Positions 1 through 7,970 of a DNA stretch of 64,000 nt are shown one piece after another. The number at the start of each line of letters is the position of its first letter. Within the stretch, counting starts at the first letter, position 1. A program made the translations under genes and the position numbers. Below the pieces are notes generated by a model. That model was given only the letters and a program-made list of their open reading frames with translations. It was not told the DNA's origin and searched no databases. This DNA comes from Motiliproteus sp041586735 (GTDB lineage: Bacteria > Pseudomonadota > Gammaproteobacteria > Pseudomonadales > Balneatricaceae), in the NCBI GenBank assembly GCA_041586735.1, contig JBFGZQ010000015.1:15033-79032 (forward strand), in the 5' to 3' direction.

Positions 1-30
1 AGAAATCGACCATCGTCAGCAGCTCGGAGG

Positions 31-128
31 GTGCTTGTTAGCAAGTGCTTAGCAGCAGGCACTTATTAGACAGTGCTTGTCAGAAAACACTTGTTAGAAG
101 GTGCTTGTCAGAAAGTACCTAGAAACAG
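31..128. repeat. 14-bp degenerate tandem repeat (about 7 units)
   Basis: Units of 14 bp follow one another without gaps from 31. The best conserved copies, GTGCTTGTCAGAAA, are at 73-86 and 101-114; the others (31-44, 45-58, 59-72, 87-100, 115-128) carry a few substitutions. The array lies just downstream of lemA, and its last, most degenerate unit overlaps the lemA stop codon. A 14-bp period is not a multiple of three, so it cannot encode a simple peptide repeat. Its function is unknown; slippage is a plausible origin. Confidence 0.75.
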
Positions 129-715
129 ACCTTGGGTGCCACCTGAATCTCGGCACTATCTGCAAACTCCAACAGGGTCGCATCTTGCTTGTGGCCGAAG
201 GTGGGGGCAAAGAAGGTCGGTGGAAAGCTGCGCCGGAAGGTGTTGTAGCGGGTTACTGCATCGTTAAACGCTTGACGCGCAAAGGCCACTCGGTTTTCGG
301 TGCTGGTTAGCTCTTCGGATAACTGCATCATATTTTGATTGGCTTTTAACTCCGGGTAGTCTTCCATCACCAGATTAAGCTTGCCCATGGCTGAGTGCAG
401 CGCGCCCTCGGCCCCCGCTAATTTACCGATTGATGCCGCACTGGCAGGATCAGCGGCTGCTCCTTTGAGCAGCGTCGATGCTTCATTACGGGCCTGAATA
501 ACCGCCTCTAGGGTGTCGCGCTCATGGGCCATATAGGCCTTGGCGGTTTCGACCAGATTGGGGATTAGATCGTAGCGGCGTTTAAGCTGTACTTCGATCT
601 GGCTAAACGCGTTCAGATAACGCTGCTTCAGAGTTACCAGGCGGTTGTAGATCGATACGATGTAGAAGACCGTCGCAACGATCAACACCAGAAAAACAAT
701 TGTCCCCACTTCCAT
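119..715 (-). CDS. lemA: LemA family membrane protein
   Basis: This is a 198-residue LemA family protein. One N-terminal membrane segment (about residues 3-22) is followed by a long helical domain carrying the family signature around YNRLVTLKQRYLNAFSQI and RRYDLIPNLVETAKAY. LemA proteins have a short periplasmic or outside N-terminus and a cytoplasmic helical bundle; their biochemical role is poorly defined. The start at 715 is chosen over an in-frame ATG at 751 because AGGAG stands 6 bases before it. The tail ends inside a degenerate 14-bp repeat, so the last residues may have been altered by that array. No partner gene such as a TPM-domain or M48 protein is visible; it may lie left of the window. 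Confidence 0.9.
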   Translation of the reverse strand: MEVGTIVFLVLIVATVFYIVSIYNRLVTLKQRYLNAFSQIEVQLKRRYDLIPNLVETAKAYMAHERDTLEAVIQARNEASTLLKGAAADPASAASIGKLAGAEGALHSAMGKLNLVMEDYPELKANQNMMQLSEELTSTENRVAFARQAFNDAVTRYNTFRRSFPPTFFAPTFGHKQDATLLEFADSAEIQVAPKVCF

Positions 716-940
716 AGTTAGCTCCTGCTTAGCATCTGGCTGTTGGTCCATAGAGGCCAGCCGCCACTACGACGCCCGCCTTTTTCAGGAGCCAAGGTAT
801 AACACAGAACTCCCTTAGCGTCAGGGGGTGCAGGGCATTGATTGATAATGGTCTCCGATCGCCGCAGATCGAGATGACAGTTCTTCAAGCACCGCCATAA
901 GGGCCGCTATAATGCGCCCTGATTTGCAGGAGACTGAACC

Positions 941-1816
941 ATGAAATTTATTGGAGCCCATGTCAGTGCATCCGGCGGTGTGGAGAATGCCCCGGTTAAC
1001 GCGCATGCTCTCGGTGCCCGAGCATTCGCGCTGTTCACCAAAAACCAGCGCCGCTGGGATGCCAAGCCGCTGACGTCGCAGAGTATCGATGCCTTTAAAC
1101 GCAACTGTGAAACATACGGCTTTGCTGCAGCACAGATTCTGCCGCACGACTCTTACCTGATTAACTTGGGGCACCCTGAGGCGGAGGCGCTGCAAAAATC
1201 CCGTAGCGCCTTTATCGATGAGCTGCAGCGCTGTCAGCAGTTGGGGTTAACGCTGCTCAACTTTCATCCCGGCAGCCACCTGAAGCTGCTGAGTGAGAGC
1301 GACTGTCTGGATCGGGTGGCCGAGTCGATCAATATCGCCCTGGATGCCACCGAGGGGGTGAGCGCCGTGATCGAGAATACCGCCGGACAGGGCAGTAATC
1401 TGGGTTATCGGTTCGAGCATCTGGCACAGATTATTGACGGGGTTGAGGATAAGTCCCGTGTCGGGGTCTGTATCGATACCTGCCATACCTTTGTCGCCGG
1501 CTACGACCTGCGCGGTCATGCAGCGTGCCAGCAGACCTTTGCCGAGTTTGAACGGATCGTCGGTTTTAACTATTTACGCGCTATGCACCTGAACGACGCC
1601 AAGGTTGATTTCGCCACCCGGGTGGATCGTCACCAGAGTTTGGGGCAGGGCTTTATCGGCTGGGATTGTTTTGAATTTATCATGCGCGACCAGCGCTTTA
1701 ATGGCATCCCGATGGTGCTGGAAACTATCGATGCGAGCATCTGGGCCGATGAGATTAAGGCGCTGTATCAGTTACAACATGTGGATCCAGTGGCGGTGCC
1801 ACAGCTAGCCTCCTGA
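941..1816 (+). CDS. nfo: Endonuclease IV (AP endonuclease)
   Basis: The 291-residue product is endonuclease IV, a Zn-dependent TIM-barrel enzyme of base excision repair that cleaves the backbone 5' of abasic sites and trims blocked 3' ends. It starts with the classic MKFIGAHVSASGGVENAP. Metal ligands are visible as His in LLNFHPGSHLK, Glu in AVIENTAGQG, Asp and His in CIDTCHTFVAGYDL, His in AMHLNDAK, Asp and His in RVDRHQSLGQG, and Glu in PMVLETI. The length matches the family (about 285). A good ribosome site, AGGAG, lies 8 bases before the ATG. It is divergent from lemA and appears monocistronic. Confidence 0.97.
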   Translation: MKFIGAHVSASGGVENAPVNAHALGARAFALFTKNQRRWDAKPLTSQSIDAFKRNCETYGFAAAQILPHDSYLINLGHPEAEALQKSRSAFIDELQRCQQLGLTLLNFHPGSHLKLLSESDCLDRVAESINIALDATEGVSAVIENTAGQGSNLGYRFEHLAQIIDGVEDKSRVGVCIDTCHTFVAGYDLRGHAACQQTFAEFERIVGFNYLRAMHLNDAKVDFATRVDRHQSLGQGFIGWDCFEFIMRDQRFNGIPMVLETIDASIWADEIKALYQLQHVDPVAVPQLAS

Positions 1817-1913
1817 ATACGGGTTGCCATCCTCTATTTAGGGTTGTAAGGGTCCCAGCCTCGCGGCGGTATGCGTGATAACAGGCGTGAATCTTGGCTT
1901 GTAAGGGCATGCG

Positions 1914-2366
1914 CTAGTCTCTATCTGTGGCTTGTATAGCTGCCGGTACGTTGGCAGTCTTGGGTTCACAACGGAGCCCCATTGCGTTACCCGCATCGAG
2001 CATGTACATAGTACATGAGTAAGCGGTGTTTGAGCGTGGGGTAAACTCGTAAAGTTCGGAGTTCTGAGCCCAGGTATCCAGTTCATAGGCAAAGTCGGGC
2101 GCCAGTAGGTTGGTCGCTTTACCTTGGGTGCCCTTAGGGAAGCACGACAATCCCATGTCCGCACCGGAATCTAGCATGAGCATGATGCATGCTCGATCAG
2201 GGCTTGCTTTGGGGGTGAACTCGTAAACCTCGGAGTTTTCCTGCCAGGTATCTAGTTCATAGGCATAATCGGGCTTTTGGTCGGGAAGGTTACGGGTCTC
2301 GCTGTTACAGCCTGTCAGTACCAAGGAGGAAACAAAGGTCAAAACAACAATCGAGCGGTATTTCAT
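1914..2366 (-). CDS. Putative lipoprotein with two tandem copies of a short Cys-containing domain
   Basis: A 150-residue protein with a lipoprotein signal: a basic start MKYR, a hydrophobic stretch and the lipobox LVLTGC, so Cys20 would be lipidated. The mature part has two copies of a unit of about 46 residues, one near 33-79 and one near 90-136. Each begins D(Y/F)AYELDTW, continues NSE(V/L)YEFTP and ends in a (M/Y)MLD(S/A)G..MGL.C.PK block. Each copy contains two cysteines, a likely disulfide pair. No known family was recognised and the function is unknown. Flanks are unrelated, so it may be transcribed alone. Confidence 0.8.
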   Translation of the reverse strand: MKYRSIVVLTFVSSLVLTGCNSETRNLPDQKPDYAYELDTWQENSEVYEFTPKASPDRACIMLMLDSGADMGLSCFPKGTQGKATNLLAPDFAYELDTWAQNSELYEFTPRSNTAYSCTMYMLDAGNAMGLRCEPKTANVPAAIQATDRD

Positions 2367-2574
2367 GGTATTTCCTAGATAATTTTTAAGCTGTTGCAGC
2401 TTATCAAATATATCTATGTTTTCAATGCCTTATTTAAAACATAGCAATCATAAGGCTGAATGGTCATTACGCGCATCGGCTGACAAGCTTTATGTAATCT
2501 ATACCCGCCATCTGCTGATTATATAAGGGCTTCACAATTGTGAAACCATGTCCACAAATGTGAAGCTATTCAAT

Positions 2575-3759
2575 TTATTCCGTGAAGATAGAGTTGGCGA
2601 TAACCAGTTTCTGTACTTCAGTGGTGCCCTCATAGATGCGTAGCGCTCGAATATCCCGGTACAGTGATTCAACGGTAACACCTTGTACCACACCTAGGCC
2701 ACCAAATAGCTGTACCGCCTTATCGATAACCTCCTGAGCCTTTTCGGTAGCGTACATCTTGGCCATGGACGAGGGGCTGGTGTTACGACCTCCAAAGGTG
2801 TCTTTACTCCAAGCAGAGCGATAAACCAGCAGCGACGAAGCATCTATATCTACGGCCATCTCGGCGATTTTGGCTTGGGTCAGCTGGTAATCGGCTAGTT
2901 GTTTGCCGAAAACTGAGCGCTCCTGGATCCGTACCAGCGCCTCGCTCATGGCTCTGCGAGCAAAGCCTAATGCCGCCGATCCCACACTAGTGCGGAACAC
3001 GTCCAATGTGCCCATCGCCACTTTAAAACCTTCACCTGGATTGCCTACCATGGCCGATTCAGATACTCGACAGTTCTCCAGGGTAATGGTGCCTAAAGGG
3101 TGAGGCGCGATGACCCGGATTCTTTCGGATACCCTGATTCCCGGATTATCAGCATCGACGATAAAAGCAGACAGTCCTCGGGCACCAGGTGCTTCGCCGG
3201 TTCTGGCGAACACGATGTAGTGATCGGCGATCCCGGCATTTGATATCCAGGTCTTTAAGCCATCGAGGATAAAATCAGATCCTTCCCGGCGAGCGGTTGT
3301 GGATATGGCCGACACATCGCTGCCAGCATCGGGTTCGGAAAGCGCAAAAGCGGCGATCCTTTCGCCTCGAATGACCGGTGGCAAGTAATCAGCACGTTGT
3401 TGAGGAGTTCCTGCGATGGAGATAGGACCGGTTCCTAAGCCCTGCATAGCGAAGGCGAAATCGACAAGCGGTGCATGGCTGGCCAGGATGTCTCGGCTCA
3501 GGCACAGACTGCGAACATCAAACTGACCCTGAGGGTCGACTACCGCTGTGCAGTTTAGGAACTGTGCTTGGCCCAACCGGCTGACAATCTCACGGCAGGC
3601 TGCATCTTGAGAAGTATCATCCTCGCCCGCAGCTGCGGCGATCTCAACCAATTGATTCTTGGCGAAGGCGTCGAGAGACGTCATCAACTGGCGATGGCGA
3701 GGTTCAAAAAATGGCCATTGATCGAAGCCAGAAGATCTAAAGTAGGTTTCAGTGGTCAT
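2575..3759 (-). CDS. Acyl-CoA dehydrogenase
   Basis: A 394-residue FAD-dependent acyl-CoA dehydrogenase, which would introduce a C2-C3 double bond into an acyl- or cyclic-acyl-CoA and pass electrons to ETF. It has the flavin motif FALSEPDAGSD, the central block SRKTW-like GLKTWISNAG, the C-terminal QLFGGLGVVQG and the conserved Glu of RIYEGTTEVQ. The start at 3759 is preferred over 3795 because AGGAGAAGG lies just upstream. It is the third gene of a minus-strand unit (SDR 4723-5469, crotonase 3846-4664, this gene). Its context suggests a CoA-ester ring or side-chain dehydrogenase like AliB, but the substrate cannot be read from sequence. Confidence 0.92.
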   Translation of the reverse strand: MTTETYFRSSGFDQWPFFEPRHRQLMTSLDAFAKNQLVEIAAAAGEDDTSQDAACREIVSRLGQAQFLNCTAVVDPQGQFDVRSLCLSRDILASHAPLVDFAFAMQGLGTGPISIAGTPQQRADYLPPVIRGERIAAFALSEPDAGSDVSAISTTARREGSDFILDGLKTWISNAGIADHYIVFARTGEAPGARGLSAFIVDADNPGIRVSERIRVIAPHPLGTITLENCRVSESAMVGNPGEGFKVAMGTLDVFRTSVGSAALGFARRAMSEALVRIQERSVFGKQLADYQLTQAKIAEMAVDIDASSLLVYRSAWSKDTFGGRNTSPSSMAKMYATEKAQEVIDKAVQLFGGLGVVQGVTVESLYRDIRALRIYEGTTEVQKLVIANSIFTE

Positions 3760-3845
3760 AATTACCTTCTCCTGTTTGATCCACGGGTCGGGCAATACGC
3801 CTTTGAGGCCATATCTACTGCGCCCGACCGAGGATGAGTGATGGC

Positions 3846-4664
3846 TTAATTGCCTTCGAATTTCGGGATTTCCTTGTTGACGAAGGCGTGATAGGCCCGC
3901 TCAAAATCTTTGGTTGCCATGCAGATAGCCTGGGCTTCTGCCTCGGTTTCCAGAGCCTGTTCGATGCTTTGGCTCCACTCCTGGTGCAGGCATTTTTTAG
4001 TGACTGTGTGCGCAAAATAAGGTCCTTCAGTGATGACCTTAGCCATGCTGTAGGCTTTGTTCATGAGCTCCTCTTGGGAGACGACTTCGTTGAAGAAGCC
4101 CCAGTTAGCGCCCTCGGTGGGCGTCATTACCCGTCCAGTGTAGAGCAACTCAGAGGCGCGGCCGTGACCTATGAGTCTTGGCAAAATGGCACAAGCGCCC
4201 ATGTCGCAGCCAGCCAGCCCGACCTTGACGAATAGGAAGGCGGTTTTAACCCGCTCGGTGGCATAACGGAAATCACTGGCCATAGCTAGAATCGCACCAG
4301 CACCGACACAAATACCGTCAATCGCGGCGATGATCGGCTGAGGGCACTGACGCATCTCTTTGACCAGATCGCCGGTCATGCGGGTAAACTTAAGCTGCTC
4401 ATCAATACCCATCCTGGTCAATGGGCCGATGATGTCATGCACATCGCCACCGGAGCAGAAGTTACCACCGGCTCCGGTAATCACCACGGCCCTGACATCA
4501 GATGCGTACTGCAATTTATGAAAGGTATCGCGAAGTTCTGCGTAGCTCTCGAAGGTAAAGGGATTTTTACGGTCGGGGATATTCATGGTGACGGTAGCGA
4601 CTCCATCGCTAACATCCCAGCCAAAATGATCGGGCTTCCAGTCTGCAGCTTTTACTTTATACAT
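3846..4664 (-). CDS. Crotonase-fold enoyl-CoA hydratase/isomerase family protein
   Basis: A 272-residue crotonase superfamily enzyme. The oxyanion-hole segments are GNFCSGGDVHDI and GICVGAGAILAMASD. In the catalytic region the usual QPE motif (first Glu of classical hydratases) is replaced: the sequence reads FLFVKVGLAGCDMGACA. The second Glu position is kept in RASELLYTG. The protein is therefore not a standard PaaF/EchA hydratase. From memory, such variants accompany aryl-CoA clusters (anthraniloyl-CoA and salicylyl-CoA types), and BadI-type ring hydrolases also lack the first Glu. It lies between a BadH-like SDR and an acyl-CoA dehydrogenase on one strand with short gaps, so it is probably co-transcribed. 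Confidence 0.88.
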   Translation of the reverse strand: MYKVKAADWKPDHFGWDVSDGVATVTMNIPDRKNPFTFESYAELRDTFHKLQYASDVRAVVITGAGGNFCSGGDVHDIIGPLTRMGIDEQLKFTRMTGDLVKEMRQCPQPIIAAIDGICVGAGAILAMASDFRYATERVKTAFLFVKVGLAGCDMGACAILPRLIGHGRASELLYTGRVMTPTEGANWGFFNEVVSQEELMNKAYSMAKVITEGPYFAHTVTKKCLHQEWSQSIEQALETEAEAQAICMATKDFERAYHAFVNKEIPKFEGN

Positions 4665-4722
4665 CGTATGTTCCTTAAATTAGTTTTTGTACTGTCTCTA
4701 GTGACGACATGGCTTGGCTGAG

Positions 4723-5469
4723 TTAGTCGACCATGGTCAGTCCGCCACTGACGCTTAATACCTGTCCGGTGACGAAGGATGAACGATCGCTGGAGAAGAA
4801 CAGCACCGCGTCAGCCAGTTCGGATGGCTTAGCCAGACGGCCAAGGGGGGTGGCGCGGATGAAGGCCTCCTGATGTTTTTCTGGTACGGCACGAAGCAGT
4901 GGTGTATCGGTAGGGCCAGGACAGACGGCGTTGACATTGATATTGAAGCGCGCGAGCTCCCGAGCCAGAGATTTAACGAAGGCGATGGCTCCACCTTTGG
5001 CGCCGGCGTAGACGGTCTCTCCCATGCTGCCGACACGTCCGGCATCACTGGCGATAACTACAATTTTGCCTTCTTTGCGCTCGATCATCTGGTCCAGGAA
5101 TGCACGGGTTACCAGAACCGGCGCCATGAAGTTCAGATCGACGACCCGTTTCCAGAAGTCGGGGGTGTTCTTGATAAAGGGCTCTATTTTCCCCCAGCCG
5201 GCCACGTTAACAACAATATCGACATGACCCTTACTGGCGTAAGTCTGCTGTTTGAAAGACTCGATTGATTCTGGATCGGTTACATCCATGCGCAGAAAGT
5301 CCGCGCTGCCACCTTCTGTACGAATCTGCTCTGCAGCGGTTTGTCCCGCGTCTTCATTGATGTCACCAAGAAATACGTGGGCACCTGCTTTGGCTAGGCC
5401 TTGTGCGGTGGCAAAGCCGATTCCTGACGCTGCGCCGGTTACAACGGCAACTTTATTATCTAAGTGCAT
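4723..5469 (-). CDS. BadH-like short-chain dehydrogenase (hydroxyacyl-CoA type)
   Basis: A 248-residue classical SDR with the NAD(P)-binding motif TGAASGIGFA, the NVAGWGKIEPF segment, catalytic Ser in VIASDAGRVGS and YxxxK in VYAGAKGG. The run ASDAGRVGSMGE followed by NAVCPGPTDTPLL strongly resembles 2-hydroxycyclohexanecarboxyl-CoA dehydrogenase (BadH) and related alicyclic hydroxyacyl-CoA dehydrogenases. It is the first gene of a minus-strand unit with a crotonase and an acyl-CoA dehydrogenase. A TetR-type palindrome lies 46 bp before its start. The exact substrate is inferred, not shown. Confidence 0.88.
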   Translation of the reverse strand: MHLDNKVAVVTGAASGIGFATAQGLAKAGAHVFLGDINEDAGQTAAEQIRTEGGSADFLRMDVTDPESIESFKQQTYASKGHVDIVVNVAGWGKIEPFIKNTPDFWKRVVDLNFMAPVLVTRAFLDQMIERKEGKIVVIASDAGRVGSMGETVYAGAKGGAIAFVKSLARELARFNINVNAVCPGPTDTPLLRAVPEKHQEAFIRATPLGRLAKPSELADAVLFFSSDRSSFVTGQVLSVSGGLTMVD

Positions 5470-5514
5470 AAGGCTCTCCAGTCGGTTATGTAGTAAACGT
5501 CATTCAGGCTTAAT

Positions 5515-5530
5515 GAATGATCAGTCAGTT
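5515..5530. promoter_or_regulatory. Putative TetR-family operator, site 1
   Basis: GAATGATCAGTCAGTT fits the imperfect palindrome GARTGANN-ANTCANTY shared by seven intergenic sites in this island. It lies 46 bp upstream of the minus-strand SDR start. Confidence 0.6.
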
Positions 5531-5661
5531 AATGATTGAGTATTCAGTTCTCTGGGTCAAGTGTAATTTTCATTATTGGTTTTAGATCGTGCCGATCTAG
5601 GTTGCTCAGAGAGCTAAAAATCAGGCAGTCGCCGCTATCAGTATTGACTTTTTCACTCGGC

Positions 5662-5677
5662 GAGTGAATAGTCATTC
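5662..5677. promoter_or_regulatory. Putative TetR-family operator, site 2
   Basis: GAGTGAATAGTCATTC is a member of the same palindrome family. It is 108 bp upstream of the plus-strand SDR start. Confidence 0.6.
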
Positions 5678-5785
5678 AGTTTAAAGGCCGTTAATATCAG
5701 GCAATGCGGCACTCTGTGCGGACCGGCATAACCATTGTTAGCCATTGTCTGCTGGTCTGTGAACAGCATCTATATGTGAGGACTT

Positions 5786-6547
5786 ATGATGAACAACAAG
5801 GTTCAAGAGAAAGTGATAGGCGTTACCGGTGCTAGTCGTGGGATTGGGGCGGCTGTTGCCATTGAGCTGGCGCGGCGGGGTTTTATTGTTGCCTGTCTGA
5901 ACAGAAGCGGCTTAGCCACAGAGTGCCCGGATGACGTTGATGATGAGATCAGAGCGCGTTTAGTGGGTATTCAATGTGATGTCACCGATGAGACCTCGGT
6001 TCGTGATGCGATGGGTCAGGCAGATGCTTTAGGAGGTGGATTATTTGGTATTGTCAATAATGCCGGGATCGCTTCTGGAGGCGGGTCTGACGTCTACCCA
6101 CTGGCAGATTTTGAAACGGTTTTGCAAACCAACGTGGTGGGTGTGTTTTCGGTGTGTCAGGCTTGTTACCCTTTTCTAGCAGCGAATAAGGGTGGGATTA
6201 TTATCAATATTGGCTCGTTCTGGGACCGTATAGGCGGCAAGGGCTACGTGGCTTACTGTGCTTCAAAAGCTGCTGTAGGGGCGGTTTCACGCGCTCTTGC
6301 GGTGGAGTGGGCGAAACATAACATTAGGGTTTTGGATGTTGCACCGGGCTATGTGCGTACCGAAATGACGGCCGATTTTCTTGATCAGCAAGTAATGAAA
6401 GATCATCTGAAGGGGCGGATACCACGGGGTTATCCTGGAGAGCCTAACGACATCGCCCGATTTGTAGCCTCAACTTTCGTCGAGGACAACGCCTATCTCA
6501 CCGGTAGCACGATTTATATCGATGGCGCCCAGGGAATCGCTCCGTAG
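5786..6547 (+). CDS. Short-chain dehydrogenase/reductase
   Basis: A 253-residue classical SDR with TGASRGIGAAVA for cofactor binding, the NNAGIA motif, catalytic Ser in IINIGSFWD and YxxxK in YCASKAA. The C-terminal YLTGSTIYIDGAQ is typical of the fold. An oxidoreductase step on a hydroxyl or carbonyl of the CoA-bound intermediate is likely from context. GAGGA stands before two consecutive ATG codons (5786 and 5789); either could be used. It is divergent from the badH-like unit, with TetR-type sites between, and convergent with the MFS gene. Confidence 0.88.
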   Translation: MMNNKVQEKVIGVTGASRGIGAAVAIELARRGFIVACLNRSGLATECPDDVDDEIRARLVGIQCDVTDETSVRDAMGQADALGGGLFGIVNNAGIASGGGSDVYPLADFETVLQTNVVGVFSVCQACYPFLAANKGGIIINIGSFWDRIGGKGYVAYCASKAAVGAVSRALAVEWAKHNIRVLDVAPGYVRTEMTADFLDQQVMKDHLKGRIPRGYPGEPNDIARFVASTFVEDNAYLTGSTIYIDGAQGIAP

Positions 6548-6717
6548 GTTCCGTCGGGCTTGGCTGAATGTAGAGCATTAAGCCTGCCTGCTTTCCCATT
6601 TTAGACGGGTCTCTGGTGTCGCTTGTTTTTCCATCCCGCTTCTTTCACCTCTCGGTCATGGATCCTGGATAGAGGTGTTCTTTGCAAACCGTCTGTATCC
6701 GTGTCGCTTGCATAAAT

Positions 6718-6746
6718 CAACTGACGCCGCTAATAGGCGTCAGTTG
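6718..6746. terminator. Stem-loop between convergent genes
   Basis: A perfect 11-bp stem, CAACTGACGCC / GGCGTCAGTTG with a 7-base loop, overlaps the stop codon of the MFS gene and lies between converging genes. The U-tract is weak on both strands, so factor-independent termination is uncertain. Confidence 0.5.
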
Positions 6747-7957
6747 GATATCTCCGCTTGCTGCGTATTAGCATGAATGGCGGTTGGCTTATTCAGTAGC
6801 AGGCCGCAGCCAATCCCCAGCGCAGCGGCGGTTAAGGTGAGGATTAATGAATATTCCCAGGCGCCAAAAGCGATAACTAGGCTTGTCAGTAGAATTGGCC
6901 CTAGAATCTGCCCCGCGCCAGCACCCTGCATTAAGAACCCCATCATGCTGGCCATTTGCCCTGGATGCTGAATGTAAAAAGGTGCGCTGGCGGCAAGGGT
7001 GCCTGGGATGAGCCCACCGATGGCGCTGAAACTGACGGCTGCTAGAAATCGCCATGTCAGGGATAGCTCGTTATTAAAAATGACGAGGGTGCAGAGTCCT
7101 GTGATGGCGGCAGCGAATATAAGTAATCGGTGGCGCTGCCAGCCGTGACGTAGTAGCCAGCCGGATGCCAGGTTACCGACGATGTTGGCCATCACCACTA
7201 GCGCGCCTAAGGTAGCGGCCTGGGGTATAGCGATCTGATACTGATCTACGAACATTTTTGGTAGAAAGGAGGTGACCGCTATAAATTGAGCCGAGTAGGC
7301 GGCAAAGCAACCGAACAGGCAGAGGGGTGCGCGTTGGCCAACCATTCTCAGAGAGCGAGATAGGTTGACCTGCTCGGGGGCTGAAGAGTAAGGGCTGCGA
7401 AATGCTAGGCCGATCCATAATCCCAAGATTAGGGTTGTGATCCCGGCGATTATCCATAGTCCTCGCCATCCGACCCTGTCTAGTAACCAGGGAGACATCA
7501 GCAACATAACCCCCATGCCGATCGGCACAAAGGCGCCCCATAAGCCCAGAGCCAGAGGGCGGTCGTGGTCGGTGCTGGAACCAGCGATCAGTGCTGGCAG
7601 CGAGGTCGCAGCGAGGATGTAGCCCAGGCCTTCTATTACCCGAGTCAGCAGCATAGCTGAGAGGCTGGTGGACATGGCACCTAGCAAACTGCCTGTGGCG
7701 CAGATCAGCAGCCCCAGCAATGCTGCCCGTTGATGGCCGATTCGGTCAGAAAAGCATCCTATCAACAGTCCTATGAGGCCGGTTATCAGGCTAAAAGCCG
7801 CGACCACCATGCCGACGCCCTGTAGTGAGGTTTGGAGTTCGTCGATGAGGGTAGGGATAGAGCCAGGCAACTTGCCTATATGGATCGCGATAGTGCAGCC
7901 TGCAAAAAACGCCAGTACCACATGCGGCCAAGAGGTGTTTTTTAGGGAGGAGGGCAA
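6740..7957 (-). CDS. MFS transporter
   Basis: A 405-residue major facilitator with about 12 hydrophobic segments and the loop motif GCFSDRIGHQRAA between segments 2 and 3. It resembles the CynX/NimT-like subfamily rather than sugar carriers. From context it may import the acid substrate or export an intermediate. Its start lies 13 bp beyond the stop of the PatZ-like gene, so both are probably on one transcript. The island also has a TRAP transporter, giving two candidate uptake routes. Confidence 0.87.
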   Translation of the reverse strand: MPSSLKNTSWPHVVLAFFAGCTIAIHIGKLPGSIPTLIDELQTSLQGVGMVVAAFSLITGLIGLLIGCFSDRIGHQRAALLGLLICATGSLLGAMSTSLSAMLLTRVIEGLGYILAATSLPALIAGSSTDHDRPLALGLWGAFVPIGMGVMLLMSPWLLDRVGWRGLWIIAGITTLILGLWIGLAFRSPYSSAPEQVNLSRSLRMVGQRAPLCLFGCFAAYSAQFIAVTSFLPKMFVDQYQIAIPQAATLGALVVMANIVGNLASGWLLRHGWQRHRLLIFAAAITGLCTLVIFNNELSLTWRFLAAVSFSAIGGLIPGTLAASAPFYIQHPGQMASMMGFLMQGAGAGQILGPILLTSLVIAFGAWEYSLILTLTAAALGIGCGLLLNKPTAIHANTQQAEISN

Positions 7958-7970
7958 AATAGAACGTCCT

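Larger units (their letters stand above)
5470..5785. other. Divergent promoter region with two TetR-type palindromes
   Basis: This 316-bp gene-free stretch separates the minus-strand badH-like unit from a plus-strand SDR. It contains palindromes at 5515-5530 and 5662-5677, one near each start, as expected for coordinated divergent control. No small gene was found. Confidence 0.6.

Noticed and set aside
1..128. CRISPR-like array from the regular repeats
   Set aside because: Units are 14 bp, contiguous and without spacers.
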